A DNA stretch of 64,000 nucleotides, taken from JANXXV01 sp040002435. Its GTDB lineage: Bacteria; Acidobacteriota; Terriglobia; Bryobacterales; Bryobacteraceae. A program made the position numbers and the translations under genes. A model generated the notes under the pieces. It was not told the DNA's origin and made no database searches. It was given only the letters and a program-made list of their open reading frames with translations. Positions 7,947 to 15,709 of the stretch are shown here, piece after piece; position 1 is the stretch's first letter; every line of letters begins with the position of its first letter. The stretch lies in contig JBDUEM010000007.1 of assembly GCA_040002435.1 (NCBI GenBank), positions 1 to 64,000 on the forward strand, given 5' to 3'.

Positions 7947-9578
7947 ATGTTCCCGAAATCATGGATGGCTTCTTTAAAACAATACGCCGGGAATCTAAGC
8001 CGTCGTGAACTGATCCGCAGCGGGAGCCTGGCCGTTATCCCGGGACTTCTGTCAAAAAGCGCTGCTGCCGCGCCTGCTCCGGCCACGGGCGGCTTGCAGG
8101 TTGGGCCGAACATCTACGAATCCATCGGAGTTCGTCCGTTTATTTGCGGCACCGGCACTCTGACGGTAAATAGCGGATCGCTTGAGCTTCCAGAAGTGCG
8201 AGCCGCCATGGAAGCGGCATCCCAGCACATGGTCCAGCTGGATGAGCTGATGGATGCTGTCGGGAAGCGCCTGGCTGCACTGACAGGAGCGGAATTCGGG
8301 ATGGTGAGCTCGGGCTGCGCCGCGGCAATCACCCACGCTACGACAGCGTGCCTGGTGGGCGGTAACCCCGATCAACATATCAAGCTGCCGCATCCGGAGT
8401 TACTGGCGAAAGATGAAGTCATCATCCCCAAGCACTCGCGCAATAATTACGACGCTGCCATACGCGCCACCGGAGTCCGAATCATTGAGGTACAGAGCGC
8501 TGAGGAGCTGGAAACCGCCATCGGCCCCAGGACGGCGATGATCTATATCTTCGCCGGTCCGCGCGCTGACACCGGTTCTCCGTCGTTTGAGGAGATCACT
8601 GGCATCGCCCGGCGGAAGAATGTGCCCGTACTGACAGACGCCGCGGCCGAAGGGCTCACAATTCCCAACGTTCATTTGCAGAGGGGGTCCACGCTGGTCG
8701 CTTATAGCGGCGGAAAGCAACTGCGCGGTCCGCAATGTTCCGGCTTGCTGTTAGGGCGAAAGGACCTGGTGAAGGCGGCCTGGGTGTGCAGTGCGCCCCA
8801 CCACGGATTCTCAAGAAGTATGAAGGTGGGGAAGGAAGAGATCATCGGGGCGCTGGCTGCCGTTGAGGCTTTTGTGAAGCGCGATGAAAAGGCATACTGG
8901 CAGGACATGGCGGATCGTCTCGCGGTGATCGGAAAGCGTGTTTCGGCCATACCCGGCGTGACATTCGAGGTGAGGCCAGCGGGCGCGGGCCTTTCCAATC
9001 GGACTGCCGGGCTTACCGTTCGCTGGGAGCCGGCCGAGCGGGGAATCACGCCGGCTGAGGTGGTGCATATTCTCGACACGACTGATCCGCGGATCCTGGT
9101 AGGCGGGAGTCGAGGCAATCAGAACGGCATTTCGATTTCCGGCTTTAATTTGGGTCCGGGTCACGAAAAGATCATTTCGGATCGACTCTATGCCGTCCTC
9201 TCGGCGAAACACACGCTGAAGACCCCGGAAGCCGCCCTGCCGCCTGCAGCCGACCTGACCGGGCAGTGGAACGTCCACATAGAATATGCTGCCGGCACCT
9301 CGAAGCATTCCTTGTCGTTACAACAACGCGGGGCGCGGCTGGAGGGGATACATCAAGGGGATTTTCTCGCCCGCGATCTGTCGGGCCAAATGAACGGCGA
9401 CAAAGTTCAGTTTCGTTCGCTATTGCCGGAGCACGAGGTTGGAAACGCCCTGACCTATACGTTCTCCGGCACTGTCAACGGTGAAACAATGTCGGGCGAC
9501 CTGGATTTAGGCGAATACTTAAAGGCCAAGTGGAGTGCCCGCAAACATCAGTACGCGGCGAATCCGCTGCGGGGCTAA
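7947..9578 (+). CDS. Tat-exported SelA-like PLP enzyme with extra C-terminal beta domain
   Basis: 543 aa, with a strong ribosome site (AGGAGGAAGG) just before the ATG. A twin-arginine motif (LSRRELIRSG, 18-27) is followed by an alanine-rich cleavage region. The PLP core resembles the product of 1940-3202: Asp231 (LTDAAAEG) and Lys257 (SGGKQLRGPQ). After the core, from about residue 430, there is an extra domain of about 110 residues starting near DLTGQWNVHIEY and rich in beta-strand patterns, like a small lipocalin-type barrel. The minus-strand paralogue lacks it. The gene follows the dehydrogenase and lactonase by 24 bp, suggesting it acts on the oxidised, ring-opened product, for example by ammonia elimination. 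That step is inferred. Confidence 0.86.
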   Translation: MFPKSWMASLKQYAGNLSRRELIRSGSLAVIPGLLSKSAAAAPAPATGGLQVGPNIYESIGVRPFICGTGTLTVNSGSLELPEVRAAMEAASQHMVQLDELMDAVGKRLAALTGAEFGMVSSGCAAAITHATTACLVGGNPDQHIKLPHPELLAKDEVIIPKHSRNNYDAAIRATGVRIIEVQSAEELETAIGPRTAMIYIFAGPRADTGSPSFEEITGIARRKNVPVLTDAAAEGLTIPNVHLQRGSTLVAYSGGKQLRGPQCSGLLLGRKDLVKAAWVCSAPHHGFSRSMKVGKEEIIGALAAVEAFVKRDEKAYWQDMADRLAVIGKRVSAIPGVTFEVRPAGAGLSNRTAGLTVRWEPAERGITPAEVVHILDTTDPRILVGGSRGNQNGISISGFNLGPGHEKIISDRLYAVLSAKHTLKTPEAALPPAADLTGQWNVHIEYAAGTSKHSLSLQQRGARLEGIHQGDFLARDLSGQMNGDKVQFRSLLPEHEVGNALTYTFSGTVNGETMSGDLDLGEYLKAKWSARKHQYAANPLRG

Positions 9579-9597
9579 AATCAGCAATCGGCAGAAA

Positions 9598-9606
9598 TGG
9601 TATACT
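9598..9606 (+). promoter_or_regulatory. Possible extended -10 promoter for the aldolase-like gene
   Basis: TGG directly before TATACT gives an extended -10 (TGnTATACT) in the 142-bp gap before the gene at 9721. No good -35 is visible. It would leave a leader of about 100 nt. Confidence 0.35.
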
Positions 9607-9720
9607 GGCGGCCTATCATCTCGGGCAATCACTAAGTAATACGCTGAGTTCGCGTCCATGGGCCTCGACCGCCGCATCTACAGAAAACATTGCACGGAAA
9701 CAACAAGGGAGAGATTCCAA

Positions 9721-10968
9721 ATGACATCATCACGCCGTCAGTTCTTAGGCACAACCGCGGGAATGAGCCTTCTTGCCGCGTCGCGCGCCCGTGGGGCCAA
9801 AACAACATCCGATGTATATCCGTTCGCGGAATTCGAAGCGCGTATTGCCAAGCGCGACTTCCGTGACATGACGAAAGATCTTCTGCCGACTCCCTGCATG
9901 GTGGTTGACCTTGACATGTTCAAGGCCAACGTCAACCATATGGCTGCCACGGCAAAGGCGAACGGCATCAACGTGCGGCCGCACGTAAAAGTTCATAAGA
10001 GCGTGGACGTCGCCAAGCATCAGGTGGCGCACGGGGCGGTAGGGTTGACTGTAGCTACCATCGCCGAGTCGGAGCTGTTCTCCGGCGCAGGTATTAAAGG
10101 CGTCCTGTGGACGAAACAGCCGGTGGGAATCAACAATACCGAACGGGCCGTCCTGCTGTCGAAGAAAGATCCGACGTTTATGTTCGTCGTCGATGACGCC
10201 AAAGTCGTGGACTGGGTAGAAGAAGCGGCGGCGGCTCACAACGCGAAGGTCAGGGTCGTGGTATCGGTCTACGCGGGCATGGCGCGGCAGGGCATTGAAG
10301 GCGGGAAGCCCGCACTGGAATTAGCCCAGAAGGTCAGTTCGTCGAAACGTATGACCTTTGAAGGCTTTATGGCTTACTCGGGAAGGGCGGCCCATACCAA
10401 AGGCTTCGAGGAGCGGAAGAAGTTTTCCATGGACGTGCTGTCCGGCGTTCGTGAGAGCCGGGACTTGGCGAAAAAGTCCGGACTGCCGGTGAACATCATG
10501 AGCGGCGGGTCAACGGGCACCTATAACATTGATCATGAGACGGGATTGACGGAACTGGAATCCGGCACATACGTGTTCATGGACACGGAATATTTCATCG
10601 TCGGCGGGAAGGACGGAGACATGCAGCGCTATACCGACTGGAAACCCGCGCTGACGGTCCTGACCACCGTGGATAGCCAGCACCATCCGAATGTCATTAC
10701 TACGGACTACGGCAACAAGGCTCTGGTGAAGAAGACCGATGAAGTAAAGGGGATGCCGTGGCTGGAAGTCGGATCGGGCGGTGCCGAGTACGGATCTCTC
10801 AAATGGAAGGACGGCGAAAAAGCGCCGAAGCTGGGCGACCGGCTTGATGTGTACTGCACAAACCTGGACCAAAGCACCAACGCTTTTGACCGCTATTACA
10901 TTGCCGAGGGCGACAAAATCGTGGACGTCTGGCCCATTATGGGGCGCGCCGGCGCCGCTCAGCGCTGA
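9721..10968 (+). CDS. Tat-exported D-threonine aldolase/D-serine dehydratase-like PLP protein
   Basis: 415 aa from the ATG at 9721, preceded by GGGAGAG. The open frame extends to 9658 without a better start. The twin-arginine signal is SRRQFLG. It is a fold-type-III (alanine-racemase-like barrel) protein with the PLP lysine in RPHVKVHK (Lys90) and the C-terminal domain of the DSD1/D-threonine-aldolase family. In that family a His/Cys/Asp motif holds a divalent metal. By eye the aligned segment here is NLDQSTNAFD (381-390), so the His is replaced by Asn while the Asp is kept. Activity may therefore differ from a classic retro-aldol or dehydratase reaction. Confidence 0.85.
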   Translation: MTSSRRQFLGTTAGMSLLAASRARGAKTTSDVYPFAEFEARIAKRDFRDMTKDLLPTPCMVVDLDMFKANVNHMAATAKANGINVRPHVKVHKSVDVAKHQVAHGAVGLTVATIAESELFSGAGIKGVLWTKQPVGINNTERAVLLSKKDPTFMFVVDDAKVVDWVEEAAAAHNAKVRVVVSVYAGMARQGIEGGKPALELAQKVSSSKRMTFEGFMAYSGRAAHTKGFEERKKFSMDVLSGVRESRDLAKKSGLPVNIMSGGSTGTYNIDHETGLTELESGTYVFMDTEYFIVGGKDGDMQRYTDWKPALTVLTTVDSQHHPNVITTDYGNKALVKKTDEVKGMPWLEVGSGGAEYGSLKWKDGEKAPKLGDRLDVYCTNLDQSTNAFDRYYIAEGDKIVDVWPIMGRAGAAQR

Positions 10969-10985
10969 TCGGCGCTTACCGGGTC

Positions 10986-12794
10986 TTAGCGCTGATTCTC
11001 TTTGAGAATCTTCTTCCGCAGACGGATGGATTTGGGGGTCACCTCAACCATCTCGTCATCGCGGATGAATTCGATGGCCTGTTCGAGGTTCAGCAATCTG
11101 GGTGGCACAAGGCGGATGGCCTCATCGGCGGAGGAAGCTCGCATGTTGGTGAGCTTCTTTTCCTTCACAATGTTGACGTCCAGATCGCTGGTGCGGGCGT
11201 TCTCGCCGACGATCATCCCTTCGTAAACTTCCGTACCGGGCATGATGAACAGCTCGCCGCGCTCCTGCAGATTGAACATCGCGAAACCGGTGGCCTTGCC
11301 GGCGCGGTCGGAAACGAGCGATCCCGTGGGACGGGTTTCAATGTCGCCCTGCCATTCGATGTAGCCGTGGAACAGGGAGTTCATGATGGCAGTGCCCTTG
11401 GTGTCTGTCAGCATCTCGCTGCGCAGTCCGATGAGACCGCGCGACGGAACCAGGAACTCCAGGCGAACGCGGCCTGAGCCGTTGTTCACCATCTTGCTCA
11501 TCTTGCCCTTGCGCGTGCCGAGCTTTTCGATCACCACGCCGACGAATTGTTCAGGGCAATCGATGACCAGCAGTTCCTGCGGCTCGTGCTTCTTGCCGTC
11601 AATTTCCTTGGTGAGGATTTCCGGCTTTCCCACCATCAACTCGAAATCCTCGCGGCGCATCATCTCGATGAGAATGGCGAGTTGCAGTTCGCCGCGTCCC
11701 ATTACTTTATGCGCATCGGGACCGCCGTCTTCGACGACCTTGATTGAGACGTTGGTGAGCAGTTCTTTGTCCAGCCGCTCGCGCAGGTTACGTGATGTGA
11801 CGTACTTCCCTTCCATTCCTGCGAACGGAGAGGTGTTCACGGTAAAGCGCATGGCGATGGTGGGCTCATCGATCTGGATATGCGGCAGCGCCTGCGGAGT
11901 TTCGACACTGGTAACGGTCTCGCCGATGGTGATGCCCTCCACTCCAGCGATAGCCAGAATGTCCCCGGGGCGGCCCAGAGTTTCATCGACACGCTTCAGA
12001 CCTTCAAACGAATACATCTTCGTAATCTTGGTCTTGTGCAGCGAACCGTCCAGCTTCACGACGCCGACGAAATCACCATTGCGCAGCGTTCCGTTGAATA
12101 CGCGGCCGATGGCAATGCGGCCCAGGTAGTCGCTGTAATCCAGATTCGCGACCAGGAGTTGCAATACGGCTTCGGGGTCACCGGCAGGCCCGGGAATAGT
12201 CTTGATGATGGTGTCGAACAGCGGCTTCAGGTTGTCCGACGCGTCTTCCAGATTCATTTTGGCAATGCCGAGTTTGCCATTCGTATAGATGACCGGGAAA
12301 TCCAGCTGATCTTCGTGGGCATCGAGATCAATGAAGAGATCATAGACCTCGTTCAACACCTCTTGCACGCGGGCATCCGGGCGATCAATCTTGTTAATGA
12401 CCAGAATCGGCTGCAAATTCGCTTCCAGCGCTTTCATCAAAACGTAACGCGTCTGCGGCAAGGGTCCTTCGCTCGCGTCCACCAGCAGCATCACGCCGTC
12501 TACAATCTTGAGTGCGCGTTCTACTTCTCCGCCGAAATCACTGTGGCCGGGAGTATCGACGATGTTGATCTTAACGTCTCCATACGTGACGCCGGTGGTC
12601 TTGGCCAGGATGGTGATTCCCCGCTCGCGCTCCAGGTCGTTGGAGTCCATCATGCGCTCAACCACCTGTTCGTTTTCGCGGAAGAGTCCGCTTTGTCGAA
12701 GCATGGCGTCAACGAGTGTTGTCTTGCCGTGATCGACGTGCGCGATGATGGCGATGTTCCGGATGAGGGGGTTGCGGTACAAGGTTTTTTCCAA
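10986..12794 (-). CDS. typA: Translational GTPase TypA/BipA
   Basis: 602 aa, the usual length. The G domain is at the N-terminus: AHVDHGKTTL (P-loop), RERGITI (switch I), DTPGHSDFGGEVER (G3) and NKIDR (G4). EF-G-like domains II, III and V and the BipA-specific C-terminal domain (SRGLIGLRSEMLTDTKGTA...) follow. It binds the ribosome and helps 50S assembly and growth under stress. It is divergent from der, with 88 bp between the starts, and convergent with the aldolase-like gene (17 bp between stops). Confidence 0.97.
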   Translation of the reverse strand: MEKTLYRNPLIRNIAIIAHVDHGKTTLVDAMLRQSGLFRENEQVVERMMDSNDLERERGITILAKTTGVTYGDVKINIVDTPGHSDFGGEVERALKIVDGVMLLVDASEGPLPQTRYVLMKALEANLQPILVINKIDRPDARVQEVLNEVYDLFIDLDAHEDQLDFPVIYTNGKLGIAKMNLEDASDNLKPLFDTIIKTIPGPAGDPEAVLQLLVANLDYSDYLGRIAIGRVFNGTLRNGDFVGVVKLDGSLHKTKITKMYSFEGLKRVDETLGRPGDILAIAGVEGITIGETVTSVETPQALPHIQIDEPTIAMRFTVNTSPFAGMEGKYVTSRNLRERLDKELLTNVSIKVVEDGGPDAHKVMGRGELQLAILIEMMRREDFELMVGKPEILTKEIDGKKHEPQELLVIDCPEQFVGVVIEKLGTRKGKMSKMVNNGSGRVRLEFLVPSRGLIGLRSEMLTDTKGTAIMNSLFHGYIEWQGDIETRPTGSLVSDRAGKATGFAMFNLQERGELFIMPGTEVYEGMIVGENARTSDLDVNIVKEKKLTNMRASSADEAIRLVPPRLLNLEQAIEFIRDDEMVEVTPKSIRLRKKILKENQR

Positions 12795-12870
12795 AATGGT
12801 AGGGGTGCCTTTCTGAGGGTACGTCTGTCATTTTCGCACGAATCGGGGGCCTAAGGCTATAGCGCAGTGT

Positions 12871-12876
12871 TATCTT
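12871..12876 (+). promoter_or_regulatory. Possible -10 box giving a leaderless der transcript
   Basis: TATCTT lies with 6 bases between its end and the der ATG, so a usual start point would fall on or next to the A of the ATG. There is no Shine-Dalgarno-like sequence in front of this ATG. The -35 is not convincing. Confidence 0.3.
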
Positions 12877-12882
12877 AGTAAT

Positions 12883-14190
12883 ATGACGCCGTCCGAGCGT
12901 CTGCCCTCTGTAGTCATCGTAGGCAGGCCCAATGTAGGGAAATCCACACTTTTCAACGCAATTACCGGTCAACGCCGCTCCATTGTCGGCGATGAGCCGG
13001 GCATTACCAGGGACCGCATCTACGGCGAGGGATATCACCGCAAGCGCAAGTTTGAACTCATCGATACTGGCGGGATTATTCCCAACGACGATGAACTGAT
13101 TCCCAGTGAAATTTTGAAACAGGCGCGAGTGGCTTTGGAATCAGCGGAACAGATTGTGTTTGTGATCGATGGCCGGACGGAGATCACGGGGATAGATCGT
13201 GACCTGGCGCAGATGCTGCGCAAACTGGGCAAGCCGGTTTCCCTGGCGGTCAACAAGATCGACCATGCGGTGCGTGATTCCCTGTTGAACAATTTTTACT
13301 CGCTGGGTTTTGAGAACATGTTCCCGGTTTCAGCCGAGCATAAGCTGGGCTTGCAAGCATTGCTAGATCATGTGACCGAAGAGTTTCCTGCCAGCGAGCC
13401 CGAAGAAGAAACCGACGAGAAGAAGCCCCGGAAGATCAAGGTGGCGATCATCGGGCGGCCCAATGTAGGCAAGTCCACACTATTAAATGCACTGGCCGGG
13501 CAGGAGCGGGCCATCGTTTCCCCGGTGGCGGGCACTACCCGCGATTCGGTGGATGAGACGGTGGTGCAGGATGGCACGGAGTTTCTGTTTGTCGACACCG
13601 CGGGAATTCGCCGCAAGGGCAAAACCACAGAGATGACGGAAAAGTTGAGCGTCGTGATGGCACGCCGCAATATCCGCATGTCTCACGTCGTGTTGCTGGT
13701 GATTGATGCGACGCAAGGCGTGCTGGGGCATGACGCCACAGTGGCCGGGTACGCGCACGAGGAAGGCCGGGCGGTGATACTTTGCGTCAATAAGTGGGAT
13801 GCCGCCGGCGACAAGGATCGAAAGGAGTTCACACAGCAGATCCGCGACGAGTTGAAGTTTCTGGAATACGCGCCGGTAATCTTCATGTCCGCCATGAAAG
13901 GCAACGGCGTGAAGCAGCTTTTTTCACTGATCAAGATGTGCTTCGAATCGGCGTCTAAACGGGTGACTACCGGGGATCTGAATCGGTTTGTCGCCACTCT
14001 TCGTTTCGAACCCGCCATTAAGGTTTTCTACATCACGCAGGCAGGCTTGCGGCCGCCTACCTTCGTTCTGTTTACCGACAGGCCGAACGCGCTGCATTTT
14101 TCCGCGGAGCGGTTCCTGGTGAACCGGCTGCGGGAGACGTTCGGATTCCAGGGCACTCCTGTGGTGGTGAAAGCAAAAGGCCATCATTAG
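12883..14190 (+). CDS. der: Ribosome-associated GTPase Der (EngA)
   Basis: 435 aa with two tandem GTPase domains, each with a complete P-loop (GRPNVGKST near residues 11 and 191), switch/G3 motifs (DTGG and DTAG) and NKxD motifs (NKID, NKWD). The C-terminal KH-like domain (RFEPAIKVFYITQAGLRPPTF) is intact. Der is essential for 50S maturation in most bacteria. The segment between the G domains is acidic (SEPEEETDEKKPRK). Translation appears to start at an ATG without a ribosome-binding sequence. Confidence 0.97.
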   Translation: MTPSERLPSVVIVGRPNVGKSTLFNAITGQRRSIVGDEPGITRDRIYGEGYHRKRKFELIDTGGIIPNDDELIPSEILKQARVALESAEQIVFVIDGRTEITGIDRDLAQMLRKLGKPVSLAVNKIDHAVRDSLLNNFYSLGFENMFPVSAEHKLGLQALLDHVTEEFPASEPEEETDEKKPRKIKVAIIGRPNVGKSTLLNALAGQERAIVSPVAGTTRDSVDETVVQDGTEFLFVDTAGIRRKGKTTEMTEKLSVVMARRNIRMSHVVLLVIDATQGVLGHDATVAGYAHEEGRAVILCVNKWDAAGDKDRKEFTQQIRDELKFLEYAPVIFMSAMKGNGVKQLFSLIKMCFESASKRVTTGDLNRFVATLRFEPAIKVFYITQAGLRPPTFVLFTDRPNALHFSAERFLVNRLRETFGFQGTPVVVKAKGHH

Positions 14191-14509
14191 CGCGTTGCGC
14201 GAATAGCGCACGGGGAACGGAATATTCTTCCGTGGCATCGCCTTCCGCGTGGTTGGCGATCGACTGTTCCAGTTCTTCCAGCAATTTTCTTTGCCGTGCA
14301 AGTAAGAGATTCCAGCCGTTATTCATTACCAGGAGAGTGGCAGCCGGCACTTGTAGCTCTCCGCATCCCAGTACTATCGAGGACCTGGATTGTACCGGGC
14401 CTTTGGTAACTGCGGTACTGGCTGTACTGTTCGATTCCTAAGCAAATACCCACTCCCAGGGATGACGCCCCGGCTTTCCCCTACCGTACTGTAGACGGTG
14501 GGAGACTTG
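14191..14509. other. 319-bp gap between der and the efflux operon
   Basis: A weak hairpin follows the der stop (TGCGC 14196-14200 / GCGCA 14206-14210). The minus strand has an open frame starting near 14326 (first residues MNNGWNLLLARQRKLLEELE) that runs into the antisense of der. It looks helical, but there is no Shine-Dalgarno sequence and the overlap is long, so I do not call it a gene. Three GTACTG copies and an ACCGT/ACGGT inverted repeat sit before the adaptor gene. Confidence 0.4.
14415..14499. promoter_or_regulatory. GTACTG direct repeats and inverted repeat upstream of RND operon
   Basis: GTACTG occurs at 14415-14420, 14424-14429 and 14486-14491. The last copy lies inside an inverted repeat ACCGT (14483-14487)/ACGGT (14495-14499) next to the ribosome site of the adaptor. 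It could be an operator for a regulator not located next to the operon. Spacing is irregular and chance is possible. Confidence 0.25.
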
Positions 14510-15709
14510 ATGCACAGACTCGCGATTGCACTGTCGGCAGGCCTATTAGTTCTAATGGCCAGTTCCTGTACGAAAGAGACGAAAGCGGAAGCACCGGCGG
14601 AAGTGCCGACGGTGGCGGTGGCCAAAGTCTCCGTCGAAGACTTGGCGCACTCGCTGGTGTTGACCGCCGAATTCAAACCATTCCAGGAAATCGATGTGAT
14701 GGCGAAAGTGGCCGGGTACGTCAAAAAAATTAACGTCGATGTCGGGGATCGGGTGGCGGCGGGGCAGTTACTGGCAACCCTGGAAATCCCCGAAATGGGC
14801 GACGACATCACCCGTGCCCAGGCATCGGTGGAGCGCAGCAGTTCTGAAGTCACGCGAGCCAAAGATGAAGTCCAGCGCGCGGAATCGGCGCATCAAATGT
14901 CGCACATATCGTACGAGCGAATCTCGGCGGTGTCGAAAAAGCGGCCGGGACTTGTGGCGCAGCAGGAAATAGACGACGCCCACGGCAGGGATCTGGTCTC
15001 CGAGGCGCAAGTCTCCGCTGCCAAGTCCGCTCTTGATTCGGCCGTTCAACAGGTCAACATGAACAAGGCCGACCAGGGTCGTACCAAAACGATGTTCGAA
15101 TACACGCGAGTCACGGCGCCCTTTGCGGGAGTGATTACGAAACGGTACGCCGACACAGGTTCCATGATTCAAGCCGGAACAGCTTCGCAGACGCAGGCAA
15201 TGCCGCTGGTGAGGCTATCGCAAAACAGCCTCTTGCGGCTGATCCTGCCTGTGCCCGAATCCGCAGTGCCGCGGATTCACGTGGGACAGCAGGTGGAGGT
15301 CCGGGTACCAAGCCTCGACCGGAACTTTCCGGGAAAGGTCGCGCGATTCTCAGAGAAAGTTCAGTCCAGCAGCCGGACCATGGAAACAGAAGTGGATGTT
15401 GCGAACGGCAGCCTGGTGCTGGTTCCGGGAATGTACGCGGAAGTGAACCTTACCATGGAGCGGCGGGACAAAGCGCTGGCGATTCCGGCGGCGGCCGTAG
15501 GCGAATCGAAGGTGATGGTGGTCACGGCCGGCAACACATTGCAGCTCCGGCCAGTGGAACTGGGTATTGAAACTGCGAACTTTGTAGAGGTACGTTCGGG
15601 GCTGCAGGAAGGCGAGATGGTGGTCATAGGAAACACGGGCGGACTGCAGGTAGGCCAGCACGTGAAGCCGAAGCTCATCGCGATGACGGCATCGAAGGAA
15701 GGCCGTTAA
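14510..15709 (+). CDS. RND efflux periplasmic adaptor lipoprotein
   Basis: 399 aa from the ATG at 14510, chosen because GGGAG lies 5-9 nt upstream. A GTG at 14498 is a worse candidate. The lipobox LMASSC predicts a lipid-anchored periplasmic protein. It has the HlyD/AcrA architecture: barrel-sandwich half (FQEIDVMAKVAGYVKKINVDVGDRV), coiled-coil hairpin (about 100-170), second barrel half (RVTAPFAGVITKRYADTGSMI), then beta-barrel and membrane-proximal domains. It bridges the permease, whose ATG overlaps its stop by 1 bp, and the TolC-like channel. Confidence 0.93.
   Translation: MHRLAIALSAGLLVLMASSCTKETKAEAPAEVPTVAVAKVSVEDLAHSLVLTAEFKPFQEIDVMAKVAGYVKKINVDVGDRVAAGQLLATLEIPEMGDDITRAQASVERSSSEVTRAKDEVQRAESAHQMSHISYERISAVSKKRPGLVAQQEIDDAHGRDLVSEAQVSAAKSALDSAVQQVNMNKADQGRTKTMFEYTRVTAPFAGVITKRYADTGSMIQAGTASQTQAMPLVRLSQNSLLRLILPVPESAVPRIHVGQQVEVRVPSLDRNFPGKVARFSEKVQSSSRTMETEVDVANGSLVLVPGMYAEVNLTMERRDKALAIPAAAVGESKVMVVTAGNTLQLRPVELGIETANFVEVRSGLQEGEMVVIGNTGGLQVGQHVKPKLIAMTASKEGR

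Noticed and set aside
10959..10997. AGCGCT palindromes between the aldolase-like gene and typA
   Set aside because: A stem can be drawn, but there is no U-tract on either side and AGCGCT is common in GC-rich DNA.
11880..12854. 324-residue frame antisense to typA
   Set aside because: typA is unmistakable and conserved throughout; the antisense frame has no motif.
14072..14326. Minus-strand small frame starting MNNGWNLLLARQRK
   Set aside because: The helical look is suggestive, but it has no ribosome site and most of its second half is antisense to der.
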